From: Ruegeria arenilitoris
GTDB lineage: Bacteria > Pseudomonadota > Alphaproteobacteria > Rhodobacterales > Rhodobacteraceae
Assembly: GCF_013031355.1 (NCBI RefSeq)
Contig: NZ_WPZO01000019.1
Location: 1-33,466 of the forward strand
Length of the DNA: 33,466 nucleotides
Direction of reading: 5' to 3'
The notes under the pieces were generated by a model that saw only the letters and a list, made by a program, of their open reading frames with translations, was not told where the DNA came from and ran no database searches. The position numbers and the translations under genes are program-made. This document shows positions 1 to 8,760 of the stretch, one piece after another. How positions within the stretch are numbered: position 1 is the first letter of the stretch; every line of letters starts with the position of its first letter.

Positions 1-760
1 ATTTTGCACCGCCTTGCGGCAAATTTCAATCAAACATGATAAGCAGTACTTATCGGGTATAATAGGAGCTTAAAGCTGTCGAAAGCGTAGTATGCAAAAT
101 GCTATATTTTAGCGCCTAACGTGAATAAGAGCCATCTATGTCACGAAAATATAAAATCTTGTTGCAAAGTTCTGTGTGCGAAGAACTGGGCTCTATCGCA
201 AAATCCTCTGGAATTTGATTGCAGTTCGAGATTTTCCGACCTCGGCTAGCAAACTCCTTAAACTGCTTGAACGGACAGATGACGCCCCCGTCCATTTTTT
301 GCGGCAGAACTTTACCTGCTCGCAGCGGAAGCAGCGGAAAATTTTATAATGAATCTTAGTGTACCGGTATGTGACGGGCGCCGTTCGAGCAGCCCGTGCG
401 GTTCATGATTGCTCTGCGCCGATCCACTGGCACTTGCTGGTTAGAAAGGGGGTGGAATCCTTTCCCGGCGTGAAAATTGCCGCCAAGAATAAAACAATAT
501 CGAGGACGATTTGAGAAAATGCGGAATTCCAAAATCACCAGCAGCTTCATTTTGGAGAGTATGGCAGGATAAGTTGGTTGTGTTACAAATGAGATAACCA
601 AGAGTAGATTTTTCGTTGAGTGAGTCTTGAGCGAGGGCAGGTCCAAGGAAACCATTGTTTTCTCCGTGCGTTTGCCAGTGGATGAGCTAGATTGATTAGA
701 GGCCGCAGTACATGAGCTTGGGGCTAAGAGCCGCAAACAATTAGGACTATTTCGGGTTGC
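1..760. other. Non-coding stretch without a recognisable gene
   Basis: I see no reading frame with convincing protein character on either strand. The longest open frame, on the minus strand at 356-736, has low-complexity composition and no family motif. A TATAAT hexamer occurs at 58-63 without a good -35 element. The region probably holds decayed intergenic DNA. Confidence 0.4.
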
Positions 761-837
761 TGCTTGCCAACACTTGAAGCCACAATCCTGAAGATAAAAC
801 GACCAAGTTCAACAATAGGGGCTGGATCAAACCCACC

Positions 838-1053
838 TTGGTCCATCCATTCCGCCAGGGGCGGCAATTATTTGAGCAAGCTATCTCATCAATCCGAGCC
901 AACAGTTTGCGGTACAACCGTCGACAATCAGCTCATGGCTTCTTTCAAATGCGTGATTTTTTGAAGAACGTAGTTTTGTTGGATGCTGAGCGATGCGTCA
1001 GCTTGAATAGGGCCTGCAAAGACTTTCTGGACGGTCGGCTTTCACGATACTAG
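838..1053 (+). pseudogene. Possible C-terminal remnant of an unidentified protein
   Basis: This short frame opens with TTG and ends 50 bases before the sulfotransferase gene. Its protein-like character (FFQMRDFLKNVVLLDAERC) continues upstream of the nominal start, back to in-frame stops near 744 and 776, which suggests the tail of a truncated gene rather than a complete small gene. No good ribosome binding site precedes the TTG. I do not recognise the family. It could also be a chance open frame. Confidence 0.25.
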
Positions 1054-1103
1054 CATTGTAGACGGCATACAATTTTAAGAGTTCAAGGCGACAGGTTTGG
1101 TGG

Positions 1104-2090
1104 ATGGCAAAAAAGATTGAGCTTGGCAGACCAATCTTCATAACTGGTGTACAGCGATCAGGAACAACATTGCTCCGAACCGTAATCTGCGCTCACCCGG
1201 AAATCTGGATAAGCTACGAGTGCGCCTTCTATCGGGTTCTTGGAGAGAAATATCTAGATGGAATCCCGCGAGGCAGACAGGATGAGTTCGTAAACGATAT
1301 TTTCGCAGTCAAACGGTTTGATTACTGGCGTATTCCTCGCGAGAACGTACGAAAAATTTTGGCTGACTGTGATGAGGACCCAATTCCGTTCTTGTGGGTT
1401 ATCGGTCGTCTCGCAGAAGAGAACCTAGAAGTGCACAAGCCGCAGGCGTGTCACTTTGGGTTCAAGAATCCGCATGGAATATACCACGTAGACTACATCT
1501 GGAGACTCTTCCCTGAGGCCCGTGTGATCAATATTATTCGAGACCCAAGGGGCATTCTATCATCGGAAAAAAATCGCAAAACCGAACCAGGAGAGGAAAT
1601 GTCAGCCTCCGCAATCTGGACAGTTCGGACACGTTTCAAGAAAATGCATGAGGCGCACACTGCACACGTTGACGACCCGCGTTATTTGGCACTTAGCTAC
1701 AGCGACCTGATCCAAAATTTTGAGGAAACGGTACGAAAAACCCTCGATTTCCTCGAAGTGCCTTTCGATGCGAAAATCTTTGACTATGACGCTAATGCTC
1801 GCGAGACAAGTCTTGTACCTGATGGGGATATGCATCTTCATGCTCTGACGCTGCGAAAGCCCGATCCAACGCGGCTTCATGCCTACCGTAAGACACTTAC
1901 GGCTCGTGAACAGGCGGCTCTTGAAACACTTCTGATTAGGCGCATGGATAGTCTTTTGGGTGTCGGGCCGGAGTACTCCTGGCTTCAGCGTACGGTGGCC
2001 ACTTCCGTATTTGCACAAAGGTTGTTGCGCGAAAAGGCTTGGCCTATCTGGAGCCGCTATAAGAGACGGATGTCGGCATCGGGCACCTGA
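1104..2090 (+). CDS. Sulfotransferase family protein
   Basis: Predicted PAPS-dependent sulfotransferase of 328 residues, the usual size for the bacterial Sulfotransfer_3 group. The 5'-phosphosulfate loop is ITGVQRSGTTLLR at residues 13-25. The 3'-phosphate-binding segment is RVINIIRDPRGILSS at 140-154, with Arg146 and the RDPRG signature. The conserved FKNP at 120-123 lies between them. There is no signal peptide, so it acts in the cytoplasm. The ATG at 1104 has only a weak ribosome binding site, but the P-loop lies close behind it, leaving little room for another start. It precedes polysaccharide export genes on the same strand, which suggests it sulfates an exopolysaccharide or its lipid-linked precursor; the acceptor is inference. 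A decayed PAPS-forming kinase relic lies about 6 kb downstream. Confidence 0.88.
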   Translation: MAKKIELGRPIFITGVQRSGTTLLRTVICAHPEIWISYECAFYRVLGEKYLDGIPRGRQDEFVNDIFAVKRFDYWRIPRENVRKILADCDEDPIPFLWVIGRLAEENLEVHKPQACHFGFKNPHGIYHVDYIWRLFPEARVINIIRDPRGILSSEKNRKTEPGEEMSASAIWTVRTRFKKMHEAHTAHVDDPRYLALSYSDLIQNFEETVRKTLDFLEVPFDAKIFDYDANARETSLVPDGDMHLHALTLRKPDPTRLHAYRKTLTAREQAALETLLIRRMDSLLGVGPEYSWLQRTVATSVFAQRLLREKAWPIWSRYKRRMSASGT

Positions 2091-2241
2091 TCGTAAGATG
2101 AATTTGGCGCAAAATTTTTAAGTTCAAAAATGTGACGTAATCACTACAATAGGGAACCGATTTTAAAGTACTATTCCTCTACCTATTGTTTTGATTGGCA
2201 GTTTAGTGAGGATTGGTAACGTTGCAGTAGGGGCATCTAAT

Positions 2242-2850
2242 ATGAAGTTCGTGCACTTATTTTCTTTTCTAATGGTTCTGCTGGTCAGCGCGGGTGCCGC
2301 GCATGCGCAAAGCGATTATCGCATCAGGCCAGGCGATGTGCTTCAAATCGAAGTTTTGGAAGACCCGAGCCTCAACCGCGCAGTGTCGGTCCTGCCGAAT
2401 GGGCAGATCAGCTTTCCTTTTGCGGGTACGCTTCTCGCAGGCGGTCGGACTATTGGCCAGTTGCAAGCGTCCCTACGCAATGCGCTGAGTTCAAATTTCG
2501 CGGCCCCGCCTACGATTTTTGTAGGTGTCCAGCCGTTTCAGGATCTAACCGCTCTGGGACAACCGCAGCTTGGGCCGACTATTGACGTCTACTTTGTTGG
2601 GGAGGTGAACAGCCCTGGATTGGTCCAGGTCAGCCCAGGTACAACGCTGTTGCAGGCAGTTGCGGTCGGCGGCGGTGTTTCCCGCTTTGCCGCCATAAAA
2701 CGTATTCAGCTACGACGCACTGGTGCTGACGGCGTACAACGTGTAACATTTCTGAACTATAAGGCTCTCGCGAATGGAGCCGTGACAACAGATATCGAGC
2801 TAAAGGACGGAGATGTTATTCTGGTCCCAACAAGGCGCTTGTTCGAATAG
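2242..2850 (+). CDS. Wza-type polysaccharide export protein
   Basis: Periplasmic/outer-membrane polysaccharide export protein of 202 residues. A Sec signal peptide covers residues 1-22, ending AHA before Gln23. The poly_export domain follows at about 24-100 (DYRIRPGDVLQIEV, then PNGQISFPFAG), and one SLBB domain at about 113-190 (GEVNSPGLVQVSPGTTLLQA). No lipobox cysteine follows the signal peptide, unlike E. coli Wza, and the protein is about half as long, like the short ExoF/GumB-type proteins of alphaproteobacteria. I chose the ATG at 2242 over an upstream TTG at 2191 because an AGGGG ribosome binding site precedes it and the signal peptide starts there. It overlaps the next gene, and is expected to pair with the Wzc-type protein at 19458-21776. 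Confidence 0.9.
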   Translation: MKFVHLFSFLMVLLVSAGAAHAQSDYRIRPGDVLQIEVLEDPSLNRAVSVLPNGQISFPFAGTLLAGGRTIGQLQASLRNALSSNFAAPPTIFVGVQPFQDLTALGQPQLGPTIDVYFVGEVNSPGLVQVSPGTTLLQAVAVGGGVSRFAAIKRIQLRRTGADGVQRVTFLNYKALANGAVTTDIELKDGDVILVPTRRLFE

Positions 2851-4234
2851 CGAAGCAGCGTACAGGCAAAAATCCATTTTAGTGCGGCGGGGGCCTTTGG
2901 CCTGTGCAGTCTTGGTTTGCGTCACTCCGGGTGTGCACGCTCAGGATGCCACTCCGGGCATACTAGCGACCTTAGATGTCACGCAGCGGCTGGAGTGGAG
3001 TGACAATCCGGATCTGGATGTCGATGGAGATTCGGATTTCTACGGGCGTACGATTCTGGGGTTTGGGTTGGAAAGCGTAACCAGCATCCAGAATTTTGCG
3101 CTGAACCTCGGAACCGACATCGAAGAGTTCCGTGACACTAATGACAAGAATTTTGATTTCGACAACTCTTTCGCGAGGCTCGACTACAGCCGAGCGACCC
3201 GCAATGCCTCTGTGGGTGGAAATCTGCGCTATCGCCAATCGGATGTTGATGGGGACTTTACTTTTACCGACCAGGATTTTGATCAGGATAGCAATATCAT
3301 CACCCAAACGGAAGGTACGCGGAAAGTCTTTGGATATGCCCTGCGCGGTGCTGTTGGAGAGGAAGCCCCGCTGGGGGCCAGTTTCGATTGGGACTACAAC
3401 GAGATCAATTTCGAAGATACCGATGATTTTGACAACACGCTGGATCAGTTTTCCGGGCAAGTAGATTTTCGCATCGATCCCCGTGTCACGCTGAGCCTGA
3501 CAGGACGGTACCTTGATTTTGATACTGAGGATCCGGATGGCACGGACCGTAAAGAAAAAGACATAGGCCTTGCTAGCGAGTTTGCGGTGACGCCGATTTT
3601 AACCTTGGATGCAAGGTTGAGTTACACGGACATCGAGCGCAGAGGCGGAACCAACCAGGACGATGACGGCATCAGCGGCGAGATTGGTGTTACGCGTGAA
3701 ATGCCCAACGGGACCCTCGGATTGCGCTATGCGTCGGAGGTTTTTGCCAATACTGACGGTCGGCGGTCCTTTCTGGCTGTCAGCCGGAATATGGATCTGC
3801 CTCTCGGGGCGCTGGATGTATCGGTTGGTGTAACGGGTGCCGACGCGGTGGGTTCGGACCCGCTGATTGAGGCTAATTACCGGTATGATCTGCCCGCTGC
3901 TCAGCTGACCTTTGGACTTAGTCAGCGGGTGGTCGTCGATGATCAGGATAATGAAGATATCAATACTTCTCTGCGCGCGGCCTATGATCAGGAAATCAAC
4001 CCTGTTTCCAGTTTTGGCGTCAGTCTCAGCTTTTTCGACCGCAACGCGCTGGACGACGATGAAGACGACGCGCAGCGGATCGAGATCGGGCTGAACTATC
4101 GTCATGACCTGACCGAGGACTGGGGGGTGGTCAGCGGGATTTCTTATACCGCGCTGGACGAAGAGGACGGTGATGACCGCGACCGCACTACGATTTTTGT
4201 CGGGCTTCAAAGATCCTTCAGCTTATTGCGTTGA
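2813..4234 (+). CDS. Acidic outer-membrane beta-barrel protein of the exopolysaccharide locus
   Basis: Likely an outer-membrane beta-barrel of the 'putative beta-barrel porin 2' type that often sits beside alphaproteobacterial polysaccharide export genes. The protein has a hydrophobic signal segment ending PGVHA at residues 39-43. About 430 residues of alternating polar/hydrophobic beta strands follow (TLSLTGRYLDFD, LGLRYASEVF, IGLNYRHDLT), ending in a strand with aromatic and leucine residues (VGLQRSFSLLR). Predicted loops are very rich in aspartate and glutamate. The ATG at 2813 lies inside the preceding gene behind an AGGA ribosome binding site, giving a 38-base overlap and a long n-region; a GTG at 2882 would give a more ordinary signal peptide, so the start is uncertain. 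It may form the outer-membrane channel for the polymer, since the Wza-type partner is short. Confidence 0.75.
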   Translation: MLFWSQQGACSNSEAAYRQKSILVRRGPLACAVLVCVTPGVHAQDATPGILATLDVTQRLEWSDNPDLDVDGDSDFYGRTILGFGLESVTSIQNFALNLGTDIEEFRDTNDKNFDFDNSFARLDYSRATRNASVGGNLRYRQSDVDGDFTFTDQDFDQDSNIITQTEGTRKVFGYALRGAVGEEAPLGASFDWDYNEINFEDTDDFDNTLDQFSGQVDFRIDPRVTLSLTGRYLDFDTEDPDGTDRKEKDIGLASEFAVTPILTLDARLSYTDIERRGGTNQDDDGISGEIGVTREMPNGTLGLRYASEVFANTDGRRSFLAVSRNMDLPLGALDVSVGVTGADAVGSDPLIEANYRYDLPAAQLTFGLSQRVVVDDQDNEDINTSLRAAYDQEINPVSSFGVSLSFFDRNALDDDEDDAQRIEIGLNYRHDLTEDWGVVSGISYTALDEEDGDDRDRTTIFVGLQRSFSLLR

Positions 4235-4340
4235 TCTCGTAATTCTTGCGTTATGAGGCTGTGGGGGATCATGATGGCATATGATGTCTTCTGCCTTGCA
4301 GCTTCCCGACAAAAAAATGTGTCTGATCGACCTGAGACCG

Positions 4341-4356
4341 CGGGGCGTCGGCCCCG
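4341..4356. terminator. Short GC-rich hairpin between convergent genes
   Basis: CGGGGC, a GTCG loop and GCCCCG form a perfect 6-bp stem between the convergent ends of the beta-barrel gene and rfbA. No adjacent T-run follows on either strand; on the minus strand a T-run appears only about 20 bases further. It may act as a weak terminator or transcript end stabiliser. Confidence 0.3.
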
Positions 4357-4378
4357 AGCTATGAAGGGCCGCAGGCAA

Positions 4379-5256
<878 letters not shown>

Positions 5257-5260
<4 letters not shown>

Positions 5261-6099
5261 ATGAGTGCCTTTACAATCTCGCGGGTCGCAACCCGCCAGT
5301 CAGGACGTGTAATGCCGAATTGCGACGAGAGTGAGGAGCAGTCCAACCGTGAGTTCAGCGGACGTGGGGCGGGGGTCGGATAGGCGCTGGTGGGTATGTC
5401 TTCGACAGTAACAGTCCGTCCCGCCGTGGTGAAAATTTCGCGGGCAAAACCGGCCCATGACGTATCGGCTGTGCCTGAAAAATGGTAAATCCCGCCTTTT
5501 TCAGGCTCTGATATGAGCGTTTTGGCGATTGTCATGCAGGCCGCTGCAATGGCGGCGGCCGGAGTCGGTCCGCCAATCTGATCCGCCACGATGGTCAGGC
5601 GATCATGCGTCTCCGAAAGCCGAAGCATTGTTTTCAGGAAGTTGTTTCCATGGGCTGAAAACACCCAGGAGGTGCGCAGGACGGTATATATGCCTCCAGC
5701 TGTGGTCACTCCGCGCTCGCCTGCCAGCTTGCTGGCGCCGTAGACCCCCAATGGCCCGGTGATGTCATCAGGCCGCCATGGCGTGTCGCCAAAGCCGTCA
5801 AAGACGTAGTCAGTCGAGATATGGATAAAGGGGATGTCTTTGGCTGCGGCTGCGGCAGCCATCGCCGTTGGGGCCATGGCATTGACGATCATGGCAGTGT
5901 CGCGTTCCTGTTCGGCGCGATCGACGGCTGTATAGGCCGCAGCATTGATTACCACGTCCGCATTACTTGCGGTGATCACCGCCCCGCAAGCCTCCGGATC
6001 GGTCAGGTCGGCCCGCCCACGATCAAGGCGTGTTACACCATCAAAACGGCCAAGTTCGGTGGCAACCTGTCCTGTTTTGCCGAAAACCAGAACCCTCAT
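5257..6099 (-). CDS. rfbD: dTDP-4-dehydrorhamnose reductase
   Basis: NAD(P)H-dependent short-chain dehydrogenase that reduces dTDP-4-keto-L-rhamnose to dTDP-L-rhamnose, the final step of the pathway. The 280-residue protein has the dinucleotide motif GKTGQVA at 7-13, ISTDYVFDG at 94-102 and the catalytic YGASK at 120-124 (Tyr120, Lys124). The open frame extends to 6156, but those 19 extra residues are arginine-rich and lie over rfbB. The ATG at 6099 overlaps the rfbB stop as ATGA, which fixes the start. It is coupled at both ends to its neighbours. Confidence 0.95.
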
Positions 6100-7136
6100 G
6101 CCTTCACGCCAAGCCGAGCGCCGACGCCGTCGCGATTTTGCAGCGCGCGCCACCAACCCTCATTTTCGAGATACCATTGCACGGTCAAATCAAGCCCCTC
6201 CTCGAGTGTGACGGAGGGGCGCCAGCCTAGCTCATCGCGTATACGCGTGGGGTCGATCGCGTAGCGTAGATCATGGCCGGGACGATCAGTGACAAAGGCG
6301 ATTTGGCTTGCATAGGGCCTGTTTTTGGGGCGGCTCCTGTCGAGGATAGTGCAGATCATCCGTACAAGATCGATATTCTTCACTTCATTTTCACCGCCGA
6401 TGTTATAGCTGCGCCCGACCTCTCCCCGGGTCAGGACCGTCAGCAGAGCGTCGGCGTGGTCTTCGACATAAAGCCAGTCGCGCACGTTCTCACCCGCGCC
6501 ATAGACCGGGATCGGTTTGTCGGCCAGCGCATTCAGGATCACGACGGGAATAAGCTTTTCCGGGAAATGATAGGGGCCGTAGTTGTTGGAACAATTCGAC
6601 AGGACAACCGGCAGTCCGTAGGTTTCGCCCCAGGCGCGCACCAAGTGATCCGAGGCAGCTTTGGAAGCGGAGTAGGGTGAACGTGGATCGTAAGGGGTTG
6701 TCTCGGTGAACTGGCCCGTCTCGCCTAAAGAGCCGAATACCTCATCAGTGGAGATATGGTGAAAGCGGAACGCCTCCGGCTTGTCTTTCGCTGTCCAGTA
6801 GCTGCGCGCCGCTTCCAGAAGCTGATAGGTGCCGGTGATATTGGTTTCAATGAAGGTGCCGGGTCCGTCGATGGAGCGGTCCACATGGCTCTCGGCTGCC
6901 AGATGCATCACCGCATCAGGCTGGTGGGTGGCAAATATCCTGTCGAGAGTCGCGCGGTCGCGGATATCGGCCTGCTCAAAGACATAATGCGGGCTGTCGG
7001 CAACACTCGCCACATTCTCAAGGCAGGCCGCATATGTGAGCGCGTCGAGGTTAATGACCTCATAGTTTCGCGCTATCGCGAGCCGCACCACCGCCGAGCC
7101 AATGAAGCCCGCACCGCCCGTCACCAGAAGCTTCAT
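6096..7136 (-). CDS. rfbB: dTDP-glucose 4,6-dehydratase
   Basis: NAD-dependent dehydratase converting dTDP-glucose to dTDP-4-keto-6-deoxyglucose. The 346-residue protein carries the Rossmann loop TGGAGFIG at 6-13, the catalytic Thr130-Asp131-Glu132 in HHISTDEVFG, and YSASK at 155-159 with Tyr155 and Lys159. This matches the RmlB active-site layout. The open frame begins five codons earlier at 7151, but the ATG at 7136 overlaps the rfbC stop as ATGA and starts directly at the beta strand of the Rossmann fold. The acceptor site looks complete, so I expect a working enzyme. Confidence 0.96.
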   Translation of the reverse strand: MKLLVTGGAGFIGSAVVRLAIARNYEVINLDALTYAACLENVASVADSPHYVFEQADIRDRATLDRIFATHQPDAVMHLAAESHVDRSIDGPGTFIETNITGTYQLLEAARSYWTAKDKPEAFRFHHISTDEVFGSLGETGQFTETTPYDPRSPYSASKAASDHLVRAWGETYGLPVVLSNCSNNYGPYHFPEKLIPVVILNALADKPIPVYGAGENVRDWLYVEDHADALLTVLTRGEVGRSYNIGGENEVKNIDLVRMICTILDRSRPKNRPYASQIAFVTDRPGHDLRYAIDPTRIRDELGWRPSVTLEEGLDLTVQWYLENEGWWRALQNRDGVGARLGVKA

Positions 7137-7696
7137 GATGAGCCCTCCCATACAAAGGGGCTATCAAACTCTGAAAACGCCTGTGCGCCTGAATCCTTCT
7201 CGGACAAAAGAGGGTCTAATCCGCCCAGTTTCCAGTTTATATCCATGCTATCAAAGCGGATTGCGCCCTCACATTCAGGGGCATAGTAATCAGAGCATTT
7301 GTAGATGATCTCTGTGTTGGGCAGTAAGGTAGCGAAGCCATGCAGGAATCCAGCCGGTATTAGTAACTGCCGACCGTTCTCGAAGCTCAACTCATAGCCC
7401 ACCCATTCCCCATAGGTGGGTGAGCCGCGGCGCACATCCACGGCGACATCAAAGAGTGCACCGCGCCCGCAGCGTACCAGCTTGCCCTGCGCATGGGGCG
7501 GTGCCTGAAAATGCAGCCCACGAACTGTCCCTGCCTGTGCTGACATGGAATGGTTGTCCTGCACCCAGTCAATATCGAGGCCCGCATCCGCCATCACTTG
7601 TTTGTTCCAGCTCTCGCTGAAAAAACCGCGTGTATCTTCGAACCGCTTTGGGGTGATCAGCAGAACGCCGTCCAGCTTCGTCTGTTCTACCCGCAC
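7133..7696 (-). CDS. rfbC: dTDP-4-dehydrorhamnose 3,5-epimerase
   Basis: Cupin-fold epimerase acting on dTDP-4-keto-6-deoxyglucose. The 187 residues match the normal RmlC length. Visible signatures are FEDTRGFFSESW at 19-30, QDNHSMS at 46-52, RGLHFQ at 59-64 (catalytic His62), KLVRC at 72-76 and PAGFLHGF at 114-121. The start is GTG at 7696, supported by a strong GGAGG ribosome binding site six bases upstream. It is the first gene of the operon; rfbB, rfbD and rfbA follow, each beginning within the previous stop codon, so all four are probably translated together in fixed ratio. Confidence 0.96.
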   Translation of the reverse strand: MRVEQTKLDGVLLITPKRFEDTRGFFSESWNKQVMADAGLDIDWVQDNHSMSAQAGTVRGLHFQAPPHAQGKLVRCGRGALFDVAVDVRRGSPTYGEWVGYELSFENGRQLLIPAGFLHGFATLLPNTEIIYKCSDYYAPECEGAIRFDSMDINWKLGGLDPLLSEKDSGAQAFSEFDSPFVWEGSS

Positions 7697-7723
7697 CGTT
7701 CACCTCCAAATCCACCTAATATT

Positions 7724-7751
7724 TCAATACACTGGGTGCGTGGTGATGCAA
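7724..7751 (-). promoter_or_regulatory. Weak candidate promoter of the rhamnose operon
   Basis: Read on the minus strand, TTGCAT (7751-7746) and TATTGA (7729-7724) are separated by 16 bases and lie about 30 bases upstream of the rfbC start. The match to a sigma-70 promoter is modest. The -35 part would lie in the DNA of the decayed cysC relic or just past it. Confidence 0.22.
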
Positions 7752-7798
7752 GTCCCTCAGAGAATATTGCAGGAATGCCAGCTCCATGCTTTCGAGCT

Positions 7799-8087
7799 TC
7801 AAAAGGACTTGAGGGGCACAGTTGTCGGGTTCAACGTTTTCGGTCTCACCTCTGAGTTAGGGTTTTCTGGCAGGTCACAGAGGTTTGAGATGCCTGTGAG
7901 TCCCTTGAGCCTGCCTCCCCGCGCTTGCATATAGCATCTTGTGGTTGTGGTGCTCGCATTTCTCAATCGATGTTGCCACATGCACCTCAACAAAGTCAGC
8001 AAAGGCTATGACGTCTTCGCGCATCACACGACGGTTGTAGGCATTGGGCGCAAGGGATGCTATCTGTGCCCCGTCAGCCAGAAAAGA
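7799..8087 (-). pseudogene. cysC: Truncated and frameshifted adenylylsulfate kinase relic
   Basis: Read on the minus strand from about 8085, one frame gives FLADGAQIASLAPNAYNRR, then VMRED and DFVEVHVATSIEKCE. These correspond to the central CysC segment in which the protein has LISPFRxxR followed by FVEVFVDTPLEVCE. Near 7920 the match switches frame to ARGGRLKGLTGISN and LPENPNSEVRPKTLN, the counterpart of ARAGEIKGFTGIDDPYEAPENPE. An in-frame stop lies just before the segment, so the P-loop part is missing. CysC makes PAPS, the sulfate donor for sulfotransferases. The relic suggests that an ancestral version of this locus carried its own PAPS-forming enzyme; the cell would now need another source. 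Identification comes from remembered family sequence, not alignment. Confidence 0.7.
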
Positions 8088-8402
8088 TTAGATATGTCGC
8101 CCTTCACTTTGTGAGTGATCATTCACACAGAAACCTGGAAATCAATGGGCCTAGATTCTAAATAGATTCGTTTGAAGGAATGGGTTTGATCGCTTGGCAG
8201 GAAAACAATTTAAAGCTGTCTTTCTATCCCCAACTCATCTATAATTGGTAGCGCAATTCAACAATGGGTGCATCTTACCTAGCTTTTTGCGTTCGTGGTT
8301 GGTTTTGTGGACTTTTGGCAGTTAAAATTTGCGTGAAAGCCGTGACGTAGACTAATTCTGTTGGTAAAAATTATTAGGTACGTGTCAGAGTGGGGTAAGA
8401 GT
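8088..8402. other. Intergenic region before the peptide cassette
   Basis: AT-rich DNA without a coding frame I can support. It must hold the promoter for the cassette that starts at 8403. A weak candidate is TTGGTT at 8299-8304 and TTAAAA at 8322-8327 with 17-base spacing. No inverted repeat or riboswitch-like structure stands out. Confidence 0.3.
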
Positions 8403-8660
8403 ATGAAAAGTTTTGAAGAATTTGAAGAAAATGAAATTGAAAACACAGAGCGCAGAGAAGTCCTTGCAGCGCTCGTGAAGTATTCTGCGGCTGTCGGAGG
8501 CGCCTCAACGGTCGTGCTCTCTGCGTCCGAAGCCGTTGCTAAATCGGCGGCGAGCGGAACTGCGCATCAGCCACGCATAAAGAATAAGGATAGAATAAGG
8601 CTCCGCAGGAAAATAAGAAAGTTGAGGAAGAACCGAACCTATTGGAGTCACCGAGCTTAA
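8403..8660 (+). CDS. Small leader-like peptide with very basic tail (candidate precursor)
   Basis: An 85-residue protein of unknown family. Residues 1-16 are strongly acidic (FEEFEENEIEN). Residues 17-46 look like a twin-arginine or leader segment: RREVLAAL at 17-24, a weakly hydrophobic Ala/Gly/Ser/Val stretch, then SEAVA before Lys47. The last 30 residues are crowded with arginine and lysine (IRLRRKIRKLRKNRTYW). The ATG at 8403 is preceded by a purine-rich GGGGTAAGAG; an upstream in-frame TTG at 8361 is less likely. It stands 100 bases before a PqqD-like/HprK-like gene on the same strand. I infer a modified or exported peptide substrate of that cassette. A small Tat-exported or nucleic-acid-binding protein is possible. 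Function unproven. Confidence 0.6.
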   Translation: MKSFEEFEENEIENTERREVLAALVKYSAAVGGASTVVLSASEAVAKSAASGTAHQPRIKNKDRIRLRRKIRKLRKNRTYWSHRA

Positions 8661-8760
8661 TCTCACACCAATAATAATCCGGATAACGTAAGATTTTTTG
8701 CGATCCTGCTAAAGGTAATTTTTTAAGGCTTAAGCAGGAGAACTCGAGTGGGGTAGGTCG

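Noticed and set aside
356..736. Minus-strand open frame of 126 codons
   Set aside because: Composition is unlike a protein, no motif or ribosome binding site, and the region around it appears non-coding.
3599..4210. Long minus-strand frame opposite the beta-barrel gene
   Set aside because: It is antisense to a well supported gene; its Ile/Val-rich reading mirrors the Asp-rich codons of the sense strand.
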